NCBI GenBank assembly: GCA_000802045.1
Contig: JUEF01000138.1
Location: forward strand, 1 to 58,605
Origin: Peptococcaceae bacterium BICA1-8
Lineage (GTDB): Bacteria; Bacillota; Peptococcia; Peptococcales; BICA1-8
Reading direction: 5' to 3'
Length of the DNA stretch: 58,605 bases
The position numbers were made by a program, and so were the translations under genes. Positions 32,799-42,887 of the stretch are shown here, one piece after another (position 1 is the stretch's first letter; every line of letters starts with the position of its first letter). The notes under the pieces were generated by a model. It saw only the letters and a list, made by a program, of their open reading frames with translations. It ran no database searches and had not been told where the DNA came from.

Positions 32799-34370
32799 TT
32801 ATGCCTTTGTATTTTGGTTCGGACCTTGATTATCAGACTGGGGGTTTTTTATTCCCAAACGCTTAGCTGAGTGGTCAAAACCAAGGAAGAAATTGTACCA
32901 AGATGAAGTTTGATAAAAATTCCAGTTTGCCGGTGGAATACAATAGCTTCCCAATTGTTCCTCTTCTCCATGCTTTTTCAAGCGAGCGTATGCTTTGACC
33001 CAAACACATTGTTTCTCATTAGGAAAAGCTTCGCACCAACCTTCATAACTTCCACCACATGCTCCGTTTCTTTGGTTTTTCGGACATTGTGACATCGGGC
33101 ATAAATAAGCAAGATCAAGAAGAGCACAATCTCCGCAATCTTTACAGTCATTGCTAATTACTTTAATAATATGCTCTATACCATGTGCTTTATTATCCTT
33201 ACGCATTTTGTAAATGCTCTGCATTAGCGGGAAAAACGGCTTTCCAGGCTCAAATGCAAGAGCATGAGCTATTCTCATCATAGAATATCCCACTGATACA
33301 GGTGCATCTAATGGACGTCCTTTACGGTTCACTGGTTTATCTGAATTTAAACCGGTGGTCGGGTCTTTTTCAAAATAATAAAACCCATTAGATTGTGGAT
33401 AATCAAATTCAGGAATTAGCTCCTGCCAGTTCTTGCTCAACTCTTCGCCTTTTTCAATAATATATTCTACCTGCTCATATTTAATGCCGTGACCACCGAT
33501 ATGAACACCTGCAAAACCCATGCCTTTCATAAATGCATACATTTTGGCTGCCCGTAATAATCTTGCTCCTACACCTTTATCTTCAGCAGTACGCTCATTA
33601 TCGATCTCACCCAGAAGTTTCTTTGGAACAACACAACCAGGAATTTGATTCGAATTCATTACTCTTGCTGCACCAAAAGGCAAAACATAAATATTACCAA
33701 TTACAGGGATATCAATATTATTGACCTTCAAGAATTGCAATACTTCATGGAACTTACGAGCATCATACCCTAATTGGGTAACAATATACTGTGCCCCATT
33801 ATCTATTTTTTTCTTTAATTTATAATATTGAATTATCAACTCAGCCTCAGATCCCTTGAAAGGAGAAACTGCCGCCCCTGGATAAAAATCACTCTTTTGG
33901 TTATAGGAAGGCCCTTTAGGACCCGGTATTTCAAGCCCCTTATTCATTTCACTAATTAACTCCAGAGCATGGGTAGGGTCTAAATCAAAAACCGGTTTGG
34001 GTCTGCCTTGATATCCAGTAACAGGATAATCACCTGTCATCACAAGTAAATTTCTAACTCCAGCTCTATCCAAGCTGTATAATTGACTTTCCATTTGGTT
34101 GCGATTTTTATCTTTACAAGTAAAATGCACCAAAGGTTCAATACCCATTTTGAGTATTTCTACACCAAGATAATCCGCTAGAATTGCAGGATTACCACCA
34201 GGATTATCAGTTATAGTTACAGCATGGACTTTACCGCCTTTTGCAGCTGACTCTGCTTGAGCAAGAGCAGTTTCCTGTGCTTTTTCTCTTGCCCCTCTGC
34301 CTGGTACTACTTCCCAGGTTACCGACATGGTATTCTTGTCCAGCAAAGAATCTTTAAATCTATTTTCCAA
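32799..34370 (-). CDS. metF: Long methylenetetrahydrofolate reductase with MTHFR_C zinc/Fe-S-type domain
   Basis: A 523-residue protein. Residues 1-300 form a MetF-type (beta/alpha)8 FAD domain: TWEVVPGRG, HAVTITDNPGG, NLLVMTGDYPVTGYQG, YIVTQLGYDARKF, IPVIGNIYVLP. The C-terminal 120 residues are an MTHFR_C domain with CKDCGDCALLDLAYLCP, MSQCPKNQRNGACGG and W/C-rich ends. In Moorella-type acetogens the catalytic MetF and the MTHFR_C protein MetV are separate; here both are on one chain. The enzyme makes methyl-THF for AcsE, whose gene lies immediately upstream in the same operon. The electron donor is not evident; no HdrABC genes are present. The ribosome site is GGAGGTG. Confidence 0.88.
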   Translation of the reverse strand: MENRFKDSLLDKNTMSVTWEVVPGRGAREKAQETALAQAESAAKGGKVHAVTITDNPGGNPAILADYLGVEILKMGIEPLVHFTCKDKNRNQMESQLYSLDRAGVRNLLVMTGDYPVTGYQGRPKPVFDLDPTHALELISEMNKGLEIPGPKGPSYNQKSDFYPGAAVSPFKGSEAELIIQYYKLKKKIDNGAQYIVTQLGYDARKFHEVLQFLKVNNIDIPVIGNIYVLPFGAARVMNSNQIPGCVVPKKLLGEIDNERTAEDKGVGARLLRAAKMYAFMKGMGFAGVHIGGHGIKYEQVEYIIEKGEELSKNWQELIPEFDYPQSNGFYYFEKDPTTGLNSDKPVNRKGRPLDAPVSVGYSMMRIAHALAFEPGKPFFPLMQSIYKMRKDNKAHGIEHIIKVISNDCKDCGDCALLDLAYLCPMSQCPKNQRNGACGGSYEGWCEAFPNEKQCVWVKAYARLKKHGEEEQLGSYCIPPANWNFYQTSSWYNFFLGFDHSAKRLGIKNPQSDNQGPNQNTKA

Positions 34371-34418
34371 TTATAGTCACCTCCAAATAAGGGATATACC
34401 ACTAAGTATATAAGGAAT

Positions 34419-34468
34419 GGGGACACACCTGCAGAGCTTGTGAGAATTTGCAAGTCAGGTTTGTCCCC
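34419..34468. repeat. 50-bp GGGGACA/TGTCCCC palindromic element
   Basis: GGGGACACACCTG at the left and CAGGTTTGTCCCC at the right pair almost perfectly, around an inner region with GAGCTTGTGAG..TTGCAAG. It fills the gap between acsE and the MTHFR gene and matches the nested copy at 35294-35401. Confidence 0.8.
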
Positions 34469-34476
34469 AAAAAAGT

Positions 34477-35401
<925 letters not shown>

Positions 35402-35409
35402 GGATAATC

Positions 35410-36381
35410 CTAGTACTTATTGCTTTCCATCAACTCAGCAATATTTTTCTGTACAAGCTTAACCGCATGAGGGTGACGCATTAATAGAATATCCGCTCCT
35501 GCTTGAATAAGCGTAGTAGCAGTCATAGCTTCCCAAAGGGGACCACGGAAACTCTGTTCTCCCCAGCTTTGGAATTCTTCACCATCAGCATATGCTTCTT
35601 TTGCACGCCAAGCTTCATACCCAACAGTACAAACCATTGGCATAGAAAGCATTTTATCACCCTGCAGAGCGCCCATTCTTACCCGTTCCATAATGGAATA
35701 AGCATATTCAATACCATATCCTAGACCACCGATCATGGGGTCAATAACTATACGATCTAATGGCAGACCCATTTCATTGACAAGAATATTCAATTGCTTA
35801 CAAATGTTTATATCAAGGGGTGATAATGCAATAAGAGTATGCTTATGAACCATGCAGGCAGCAGCAAGAGATTTGTAGTTTTCTTGTTCTGCATTGGCAA
35901 TCATCAGGTTTTCCCCTGCGCATTCTTCAGCTATTTTAGTTAATACCTCATTATCCTTTTCTTCATCACCACAACCCTTAACAATAATAGGTACATCTAC
36001 AGCTTTTAAAATTGCTTTAACCGTTTCAGTACATTCTTCTGGGGATTTATTGGCTCCATCAGGATCTGCTCCGTTTAATACAACATAAATTACATCTGCA
36101 TTATATTCTGCCACACATTTTTTAGCCCAATCAACAGGTTCATTATATACATCTTTAAACATTTCTTTTAATGGTGCTGGCCAATTGGGCTCAACATCCG
36201 TTACTTCCATCGCGATGATGGGCTTATTGGGAACTTCTCCTTCAAAATGAAGATAAGGAAGGGTTGTCTGTCCACCTACTTTTAAAACATGGCTACGGGT
36301 ACCCCCTTTTTCAGAAGTTGCACCCAATACCACTTCATTTACTTTGGACGAATATCGTTCCTTTACAACCGCAAAAGCCAT
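35410..36381 (-). CDS. acsD: Corrinoid iron-sulfur protein, small subunit
   Basis: A 323-residue TIM-barrel subunit of the CFeSP heterodimer (usual size 310-325). It shows [20 protein letters not shown] near residue 15, [46 protein letters not shown] and [11 protein letters not shown]. It pairs with AcsC to hold the cobamide that carries the methyl group to acetyl-CoA synthase. It follows the acsF-like gene by 15 bases, clearly in the same operon, with AGGAGAGGAG before the ATG. Confidence 0.96.
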   Translation of the reverse strand: MAFAVVKERYSSKVNEVVLGATSEKGGTRSHVLKVGGQTTLPYLHFEGEVPNKPIIAMEVTDVEPNWPAPLKEMFKDVYNEPVDWAKKCVAEYNADVIYVVLNGADPDGANKSPEECTETVKAILKAVDVPIIVKGCGDEEKDNEVLTKIAEECAGENLMIANAEQENYKSLAAACMVHKHTLIALSPLDINICKQLNILVNEMGLPLDRIVIDPMIGGLGYGIEYAYSIMERVRMGALQGDKMLSMPMVCTVGYEAWRAKEAYADGEEFQSWGEQSFRGPLWEAMTATTLIQAGADILLMRHPHAVKLVQKNIAELMESNKY

Positions 36382-36396
36382 ATTAACACTCCTCTC

Positions 36397-37149
36397 CTAG
36401 ATACCTGCTTTAATAAGAATTTTTTTTGCAGCGTTTACTGCCATATTATTATCAGGTAATTCAAACAAAGCCTTTCCTTCCTCATCAAACGTAGCTATTG
36501 CTTCGTCATAAGGTATATCACCAATTAGCTTTATACCGGTAGCATTTATTTCGTCTTCTAAATTAACTAGAGAATCAGTCTTTGTTTTTGTAACAATAAG
36601 CAGTTCCTCTTTGACGGTAGAGCCTAAACTTCTAACTAATTCATGAACTCTACCAGCTGAACGAATACCTCGTGCCGAGGCATCACTTATTACAAATAAC
36701 CAATCAACGTGGGGAATAGTCTTGCGACTTATATGCTCTAAGCCAGCTTCATTGTCCACTACTACATAGTCATAACCGCTGCTTAAGCGTTCAAGGTATT
36801 TGCGCAACAAGTCATTAGGGTAACAGTAGCAACCTGCACCTTGAGGATTACCCATTACTAATAGATCAACATTCTTGGATTCAACAAGAGACTGTTGAAG
36901 CTTATATTCAATAAACACTTCTTTACTCATACCCACAGGCACACTTTTAGGATCTTTAGTTTGCTCTAAAAGTTCACTGATAGTTGTTTTCACTTCCATA
37001 CCCAATACTTCACTCAAGTTAGCATTGGGGTCAGCATCAACCGCTAAAACTGTACCCATTTTATTTTGGATCAGGTATTTGACTATTAATGAAGCGAAAG
37101 TCGTTTTGCCTGTTCCACCTTTCCCCGCTACTGCAATATATTTTGGCAT
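36397..37149 (-). CDS. acsF: CooC/AcsF-type nickel-insertion ATPase
   Basis: A 250-residue P-loop ATPase of the MinD/CooC group. It has a deviant Walker A AGKGGTGKTTF, switch DADPNANL, and a CxC metal-binding pair in GAGCYCYPND, which in CooC binds metal at the dimer interface. Its place between acsV and acsD matches AcsF, proposed to load nickel into acetyl-CoA synthase or to help CODH. It is one of two such ATPases here (the other at 44917). ATG 37149 lies 5 bases after the acsV stop with GGAGTG upstream; the GTG at 37158 is part of that ribosome site. Confidence 0.85.
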   Translation of the reverse strand: MPKYIAVAGKGGTGKTTFASLIVKYLIQNKMGTVLAVDADPNANLSEVLGMEVKTTISELLEQTKDPKSVPVGMSKEVFIEYKLQQSLVESKNVDLLVMGNPQGAGCYCYPNDLLRKYLERLSSGYDYVVVDNEAGLEHISRKTIPHVDWLFVISDASARGIRSAGRVHELVRSLGSTVKEELLIVTKTKTDSLVNLEDEINATGIKLIGDIPYDEAIATFDEEGKALFELPDNNMAVNAAKKILIKAGI

Positions 37150-37154
37150 AAATG

Positions 37155-39041
37155 TCACTCCTTTTTTATCAATGAAGGAAATAGTTTCAAATCTGTATGA
37201 GGAATAAATGTAGCTGAAACAAATTCCTCCATAAAAGTATTGCCCACAGAAAGCTCCAAATATGTCATTTTTTTGCTCAATTCTAATGACTGGTGATAAG
37301 CATTGGTAGAGAGCAGTACTGCTTGAGCACCCTTCACTGATGTATTTCCTACAAATTGATATCTAGTTCTATCGAGGTCTGGTAGCAATCCAATCTTTAT
37401 CGCATCATCTAAATTGAGGTAATTACCAAAACCACCTGCTATTAGCACTTTGTCAATTGACCCCATTTCTAGGGCAACAATATCTAACATGCAACGTATG
37501 CCAGCAAAAATGGCACCTTTTGCTCGCAGTAGATTTTTTATATCACTTTCCGTAATTATAATATCTTTATTAATTCCGCTCTCTTTGGCCCAGACCAGTA
37601 CAAATTCCGGTCCGTTGTAGCCTTGGCGTAGCCTATCTGTTGGAACGTCAGTCTGAAATTTGCCAGTGCGGTCAATGATTCCCGATGAATGAAGTTTACT
37701 CAGACCATCAATTAAGCCTGACCCACATATTCCCACCGCTTTATCATTCTCAATAGTCTCAAAACTGACTTCAAAGTTTTTATCAATCTGAATTCTTTCG
37801 ATCGCACCTCGCATTGCCCGCATTCCAAAGGTAATCCCTCCCCCTTCAAATGCAGGACCTGCTGAACAAGCACAACTGACAAGCCACTCCTTGTTGCCAA
37901 GTACCATTTCACCGTTTGTTCCGATATCAATAAACAATGTCAATTCTTCAGACTTTTCAATACCAACGGCTAAAGCACCTGCCACAATATCCCCACCTAC
38001 ATAACTGGCTATTGATGGAATATTAACTATCCAGCCTTCAGCATATAGGGGCAAATCCAAATCTTTAATCTTTACAGCTGGAAATTGCGCAGCAGTTGGT
38101 ATATATGGTTCAAGTCGAATAAATTTGGGGTCCAATGCCAGTAACAAATGGGTCATAGTAGTATTACCTGCACAAACCACAATTTTGACAAAATCCCCTT
38201 TAATAGAAGGATGAATTTTAAATATCTCACTTATTAACTCATTTATTGAGTTTAGCACAGCCTGTTGTAGGTCTTCTAAACCATTAATTTCTTCGTCTGC
38301 ATATACCATTCGCGAAATAACATCATCGCCAAATTTGGCTTGCTTGTTATAAGTCCCTCTTTTATCGATAATCTTACCGCTTAATAGGTCAATAAGGAAA
38401 ACTACAACAGTTGTTGTTCCGATATCTATAGCCAGTCCATAAAGTGGTTCTTCACTTTTCCCTGGGAGAATATCAATGATTTCCCCGCAGCCATTAATAT
38501 GTGCTACATCTATGCTGACGCGCCAATTCCCATCACGCAATGCATGAGCCAGTTTTCTGAGAACAGGCAGTGATATTTTAATATCACTGCAGCTAACATG
38601 TTTTGTCAGCTCAATCATTAACCGATTTAAATCTGTAGCATTTTCCGTCAACGTAGGCTCAGGTACTTTTACTTCATATCTTTTCACAAGTGGACTGAAA
38701 TCGCAACCCGCTAGTATTTCAAGCTCTTTTTCCGCTAAAATATTTTCGTTTTGAATCAAAACCTTATGCTTAGTTAATTTTGATTCTTGTGGTATTTCCA
38801 CTTCAATATCAGATAAAACTATAGCCTGACAGGCAGGTAACTTACCTGTTTTACGTAAAATTGTGTCGTCTTTGAGTAGATAATCCCCTTTCAACACCCG
38901 TACTAAACATTTGCCACATGTACCCTTACCTCCGCAGGTTGCGTTTAATTGTATTCCCGCTTTATTGGCAGCCTGCAGTATTGTAGTCTGAGTTTCTACT
39001 TCAATAACGACATTGTCCGGTTGAAAAAGGACCTTAATCAT
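37155..39041 (-). CDS. acsV: Corrinoid protein reductive activator (RACo)
   Basis: A 628-residue protein. The N-terminal [2Fe-2S] ferredoxin domain has C36, C42, C45 and C71. A linker and middle domain lead to a DUF4445/ASKHA ATPase core with GLAIDIGTTTVVVFLIDL, FIDIGTNGEMVLG, GPAFEGGGI and GGFGNYLNLDDAI. RACo proteins use ATP hydrolysis to reduce Co(II) back to Co(I) in AcsCD after accidental oxidation. Its position between acsC and acsF is the usual one in acetogen operons. It starts 13 bases after the acsC stop. Confidence 0.94.
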   Translation of the reverse strand: MIKVLFQPDNVVIEVETQTTILQAANKAGIQLNATCGGKGTCGKCLVRVLKGDYLLKDDTILRKTGKLPACQAIVLSDIEVEIPQESKLTKHKVLIQNENILAEKELEILAGCDFSPLVKRYEVKVPEPTLTENATDLNRLMIELTKHVSCSDIKISLPVLRKLAHALRDGNWRVSIDVAHINGCGEIIDILPGKSEEPLYGLAIDIGTTTVVVFLIDLLSGKIIDKRGTYNKQAKFGDDVISRMVYADEEINGLEDLQQAVLNSINELISEIFKIHPSIKGDFVKIVVCAGNTTMTHLLLALDPKFIRLEPYIPTAAQFPAVKIKDLDLPLYAEGWIVNIPSIASYVGGDIVAGALAVGIEKSEELTLFIDIGTNGEMVLGNKEWLVSCACSAGPAFEGGGITFGMRAMRGAIERIQIDKNFEVSFETIENDKAVGICGSGLIDGLSKLHSSGIIDRTGKFQTDVPTDRLRQGYNGPEFVLVWAKESGINKDIIITESDIKNLLRAKGAIFAGIRCMLDIVALEMGSIDKVLIAGGFGNYLNLDDAIKIGLLPDLDRTRYQFVGNTSVKGAQAVLLSTNAYHQSLELSKKMTYLELSVGNTFMEEFVSATFIPHTDLKLFPSLIKKE

Positions 39042-39054
39042 AACTCGTCAACTC

Positions 39055-40392
39055 CTATTTGCCGTAGCGGCTTTTTGCGAAGGCAGAAATCCCCGCTGCT
39101 TCCCGTGGACCTACTATAACCTTCCACCCTGATTTTTCCTCAAGCTTTCCACTTAATACAGCAACATAGCCCGGCAGAATAATTTCACGATGATTTACTT
39201 TATCAGCAATGCCAATTTCATTGATTACTTCTGCAATTTTTTCTGCAGAGAATTTGCCTGCAGCCCAAGCAGTCAATACAGAAGTACCATCTGTACCAAC
39301 AGGGATGATATATGCTGGAATCTTACTACCTTCAACCTCACCCTCAACACTATAATAAGTTAAAGAGAAGTTAGTTGTTAGATATACAGGCGAATCGGCA
39401 GTAACATTTCCTACCTCATAAATCTTAGATTCAACCTGGATTGGTTTTTGTGGATCGGTGTACAGATTTTGCCTCCAAGATAGGAGAGGAAGTACAAAAT
39501 GCTTAGCACTATTTTTCAATACAACCATGCTAGCATACTTCGAAATATAAACCTGTGCCTGAAGCATCTCTTCCATAGGGTCTTCTGCAGTTGTAAAAGC
39601 AACTGTAGGGTAACCAAATGGACGGTATTTCTTTTTAATGGTTGCTCTACGCATTTGCGTTAAATCAGCAAGAACTTGTGCTGTACCTCTGGCACCACTA
39701 TCTAATACAAGGTCCTTATGACCCAAAGCAATAATCTTTTCAGCCAAATCAGAAAGCTTGAAAATGTCTTCCGCTTTTATACCTAGAGGAACATTATGTT
39801 TTTTTGCTAGTTCAGTCATCTCATTGTAATTACTTTCTGTTGCAGCATAAAGAAGAGGGTTTCTACCTTTACACACTTCTAGTGCTTGACCTGCTGCCAC
39901 TGGATCTTCAGTAATTAAAACAAGGGCTAACTTTGTTCCTGCAGCAACTTTCTCAACTGTCTGTTTAAATTGAGCAGCATCACCGGTTTGTTTGACTGCA
40001 ACCATATCTACTTCATATTGAAGTCCAACACGGTTAAATTCTAATGTATTTATTTCACTAAGTTTTTGGGTAAGTTCTACTTCATTTAAGCTGTCCTCCA
40101 CCTCAAAAGCGATTCCTGTTGGATGGAAAAAGGTTTTATCATGACGAAATATAACTGTTTCATCTCCCAGTTCAATAACCTTTTCACCAGCACCAATTTT
40201 AACTAGTTTAATCGGTGGTGCTGATGCTGAGCCTAAAGCCTCTTTTGCATCATCCGTAACATAAGGACATGTATCTAGGGAAGCTTTTCCCGCTGCAAGA
40301 CTCATAGCAAAAGCTAAACAGGTTGGTGGCCCACATTCTCCACAGTTTTTCTTTGGAAGAAGTTTATAAATCTCAAGACCTGTCAATGCCAT
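39055..40392 (-). CDS. acsC: Corrinoid iron-sulfur protein, large subunit
   Basis: A 445-residue subunit (Moorella AcsC is about 446). The N-terminal Fe-S module has C17, C20, C25 and C42 (NCGECGPPTCLAFAM), whose low-potential [4Fe-4S] cluster reduces cobalt. The central TIM barrel and the C-terminal cobamide-binding domain (YYSVEGEVEGSKIPAYIIPV, ISAFAKSRY) follow. It carries the methyl group from AcsE to AcsB. It is preceded by a 290-bp gap with two repeat elements, so an internal promoter or processing site is possible. Confidence 0.96.
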   Translation of the reverse strand: MALTGLEIYKLLPKKNCGECGPPTCLAFAMSLAAGKASLDTCPYVTDDAKEALGSASAPPIKLVKIGAGEKVIELGDETVIFRHDKTFFHPTGIAFEVEDSLNEVELTQKLSEINTLEFNRVGLQYEVDMVAVKQTGDAAQFKQTVEKVAAGTKLALVLITEDPVAAGQALEVCKGRNPLLYAATESNYNEMTELAKKHNVPLGIKAEDIFKLSDLAEKIIALGHKDLVLDSGARGTAQVLADLTQMRRATIKKKYRPFGYPTVAFTTAEDPMEEMLQAQVYISKYASMVVLKNSAKHFVLPLLSWRQNLYTDPQKPIQVESKIYEVGNVTADSPVYLTTNFSLTYYSVEGEVEGSKIPAYIIPVGTDGTSVLTAWAAGKFSAEKIAEVINEIGIADKVNHREIILPGYVAVLSGKLEEKSGWKVIVGPREAAGISAFAKSRYGK

Positions 40393-40418
40393 TTATACCA
40401 GACTCCTTTCTAATGGAT

Positions 40419-40518
40419 GGGAACACGCCGTACAAGAGGCAAGATGCAGGAGACAGGAAGCAGCAAAAAACACTATTCTCGCCTCTTACTTCTGGTTTCT
40501 TGAATAGGGAATGTCCCC
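40419..40518. repeat. Diverged GGGGACA-type element
   Basis: GGGAACACGCCGT and AATAGGGAATGTCCCC bound a segment with an internal inverted pair AAGAGGC/GCCTCTT and purine-rich GCAGGAGACAGGAAGCAG. It lies just upstream of acsC. Confidence 0.6.
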
Positions 40519-40575
40519 AATTAATATTAAGACTTTAGTGTTTAATTGTAATTTTTAATGGCTTAGTTTGAAACA

Positions 40576-40650
40576 TAGGGCCGAGGTAAAGAAGAACTGA
40601 TTAGCGACTACTATTTACTAACCTCCTCTTTCCTTACCTCTATGCCCTTA
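40576..40650. repeat. Imperfect inverted repeat in the acsB-acsC gap
   Basis: GGGC..GAGGTAA and TTACCTC..GCCC pair around a loop that also contains TTTACTAACCTCCTC. It could act as a processing or attenuating hairpin after acsB. Confidence 0.5.
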
Positions 40651-40685
40651 TTCCATCATACTTATTATTTGCTACAAACTACTCT

Positions 40686-42869
40686 TTAGAATATTGGATC
40701 CATTGTCAATGCCGGGTGACCTTGTTCTTCAAGGAATGGCATTATTTCATCAACAGAGGTACCTATTGTTTCATCAGCAATCTTATCAATAAAGTCTTCA
40801 CCTAAACCTTCTTCTATGCTACGAGCTACAAAATCTTCACGCAAGAATTCTTTAAGTTCTTTGGGCATCCAGATGATGCGTGCAATACCACCGTCAGCAG
40901 GGATGAATTTTTGGCTTACTAGATATAAGCGACCAATTCCCATAAAGCCAGGGGTCTGAACACCGCCTCCTACCATACCTGCTAGTGTGGAGAAGGACAT
41001 TCCAACTGGTGTCATACCACTATGCTCACGAGTGGTAATCATGATGCCGTTTAATTCAGGTGTTAAGGCCATAATTGCTTCGAAACAGCCACAGGAAGTC
41101 ATCGGTTTATCCATCATTGTGTACAGATTGACTTCTTCTAGGCTACGGTTTGATGTTTGATAATAATAATCATTAACATTTTTCCACATACCACGGTACT
41201 CATCCATTGCCTCGCCCTTGATAATTGGCTGATTAGGACCAGTTGGATTAATCTCAAAAGAAGCTCTAGAATCCAGCCAGCTAACCGCACCGCACAAGCC
41301 TACCCGTTGTGGTGTAACGATACATACGTGGTTTGGTGCAAAGGACTGACATAACAGACAGGAATAGAAGGTATCTACCGCTTCGTCTGTTAAACCGCGC
41401 AAACGCGCATCTCTTGCCCCATATTTTTCACGGGCTACCAGTAGCATCTCATCTACTTTTGCCTGGTCGGTATAAATTGTTACCTGCACCCGGTCAACAA
41501 TAGCTGGGAATTCACTCTTTAACTTGGCTATTAAGAGTTCACCATAATGCTTCAGTTTAAATCCTTTACTAACAGCTTCCTTGCTGACACGAAGCCAAGC
41601 CAAGTCACGCTGAGCTACGTGCCACAAGCCTTCGCCATAGTTGACAAAATAGTGAACTCGGCGTTCTAGCACACCCTCAAAATCCTCTTGCATCTTTCTC
41701 CCGTAAATATCTATCATTAAACCAAAGGGTAATTGACTTCCCTCACTTATGTCATCAATATCTGGACCAATAACTTCTATTTTGCCATCTTCGATTTGAT
41801 CTGCTTCAACCATCCGTGCTAATTCAAAGGCAGTAGTCTTGCTGCCGCCCATCTCTAGATAGGTGTCACCTTTTCGGATAGTTTCACCTTCAAAGGCAGG
41901 TCCATGATTGATAGGAATATCAATCTGAATATTTGTAAGCTTGATACCTCTTATTTCTAGAGCCAGTTGAACAATCTTATCGTAATCAGGCTCTGATATA
42001 TACCAATCTTTTATTTGTTCATCTTCAGCAAGAGGCTGGTCAGTAATAGTTGGGAAGCCTAAGAACATACAACCCATTTCAGCAGCTGTCTTTACAGTAT
42101 CCCGTTCACCTAAATGAAGAACAAATGCCAGCACTCTACGTCTCTGATAATCTCTGTGTTCCTCACGAAGACCAGGTGCAATACCACCAAAGGCCATACT
42201 AGCTCGTAACGCATAATTAGCAGCATGAACTACCTGGGTAAAATTACCTAATGGGAAAGCAATGTAATCAATACCCAATTTTACATTTGTTTCTAATAAC
42301 TGCTCAATAATTTCATCGGAAAGGAAGATCATCATACCCTTACCCATAAGGTCATCCACAATTTTTTTCGCAGCTTGTGAATCCTTTGCCCGACCTAATA
42401 TCACAGCAACACCGGGAATGGTCCAGTCAACCATTTTGATCCCATATTTACGTACAACTGGGTCACCCAAAAATCCAGTCCATGGATCAACATGGGGCTT
42501 AGGATTTTTCACATATCTTAAGGCTTCAATAATCTCAGCTGCATAAAGTGTAGCTTCACCTGCTAGGAGCACATTTTCTAAGGTTAACTTTGACTTTAAT
42601 TGACCTCTCATCTTGTTTAGTATGGGTTGTAGGTCTTTAATAGTTTTAACCTCTTCACCACTTAACGAACGAATGACAGGCAAAAAATATGCAGTATCAG
42701 GATATTCAACCTTTTGTTCAGGACCATATTTCTTAATAGCTTGAGTTAAAAGAATCTCAGCATAACTTGTAGCAGTTATTGCCCCTTCATAAGCATGTTT
42801 AAAAAGTTTTTTTGGCTCTTTACCAGGCTCAATTATACCTTCATAAATTTGATCGAAATTAATCGTCAT
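40686..42869 (-). CDS. acsB: CO-methylating acetyl-CoA synthase
   Basis: A 727-residue enzyme (Moorella AcsB 729) that joins a methyl group from AcsCD, CO from AcsA and CoA into acetyl-CoA. The A-cluster cysteines are visible in CLLCQSFAPNHVCIVTPQR, VGLCGAVSW and SCGCFEAIMA, matching family positions 506, 509, 518, 528, 595 and 597. The N-terminal CO-channel domain, the middle domain and the C-terminal nickel site (GGVQTPGFMGIGRLYLVSQK) are complete. There are 18 bases between acsA and this gene, with GGAGGGATG before the start. Confidence 0.98.
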   Translation of the reverse strand: MTINFDQIYEGIIEPGKEPKKLFKHAYEGAITATSYAEILLTQAIKKYGPEQKVEYPDTAYFLPVIRSLSGEEVKTIKDLQPILNKMRGQLKSKLTLENVLLAGEATLYAAEIIEALRYVKNPKPHVDPWTGFLGDPVVRKYGIKMVDWTIPGVAVILGRAKDSQAAKKIVDDLMGKGMMIFLSDEIIEQLLETNVKLGIDYIAFPLGNFTQVVHAANYALRASMAFGGIAPGLREEHRDYQRRRVLAFVLHLGERDTVKTAAEMGCMFLGFPTITDQPLAEDEQIKDWYISEPDYDKIVQLALEIRGIKLTNIQIDIPINHGPAFEGETIRKGDTYLEMGGSKTTAFELARMVEADQIEDGKIEVIGPDIDDISEGSQLPFGLMIDIYGRKMQEDFEGVLERRVHYFVNYGEGLWHVAQRDLAWLRVSKEAVSKGFKLKHYGELLIAKLKSEFPAIVDRVQVTIYTDQAKVDEMLLVAREKYGARDARLRGLTDEAVDTFYSCLLCQSFAPNHVCIVTPQRVGLCGAVSWLDSRASFEINPTGPNQPIIKGEAMDEYRGMWKNVNDYYYQTSNRSLEEVNLYTMMDKPMTSCGCFEAIMALTPELNGIMITTREHSGMTPVGMSFSTLAGMVGGGVQTPGFMGIGRLYLVSQKFIPADGGIARIIWMPKELKEFLREDFVARSIEEGLGEDFIDKIADETIGTSVDEIMPFLEEQGHPALTMDPIF

Positions 42870-42887
42870 ATTTCATCCCTCCTTCTC

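Noticed and set aside
40395-40680. Possible small gene in the acsB-acsC gap
   Set aside because: The open frame is made of repeat sequence, has no ribosome site and no protein pattern.
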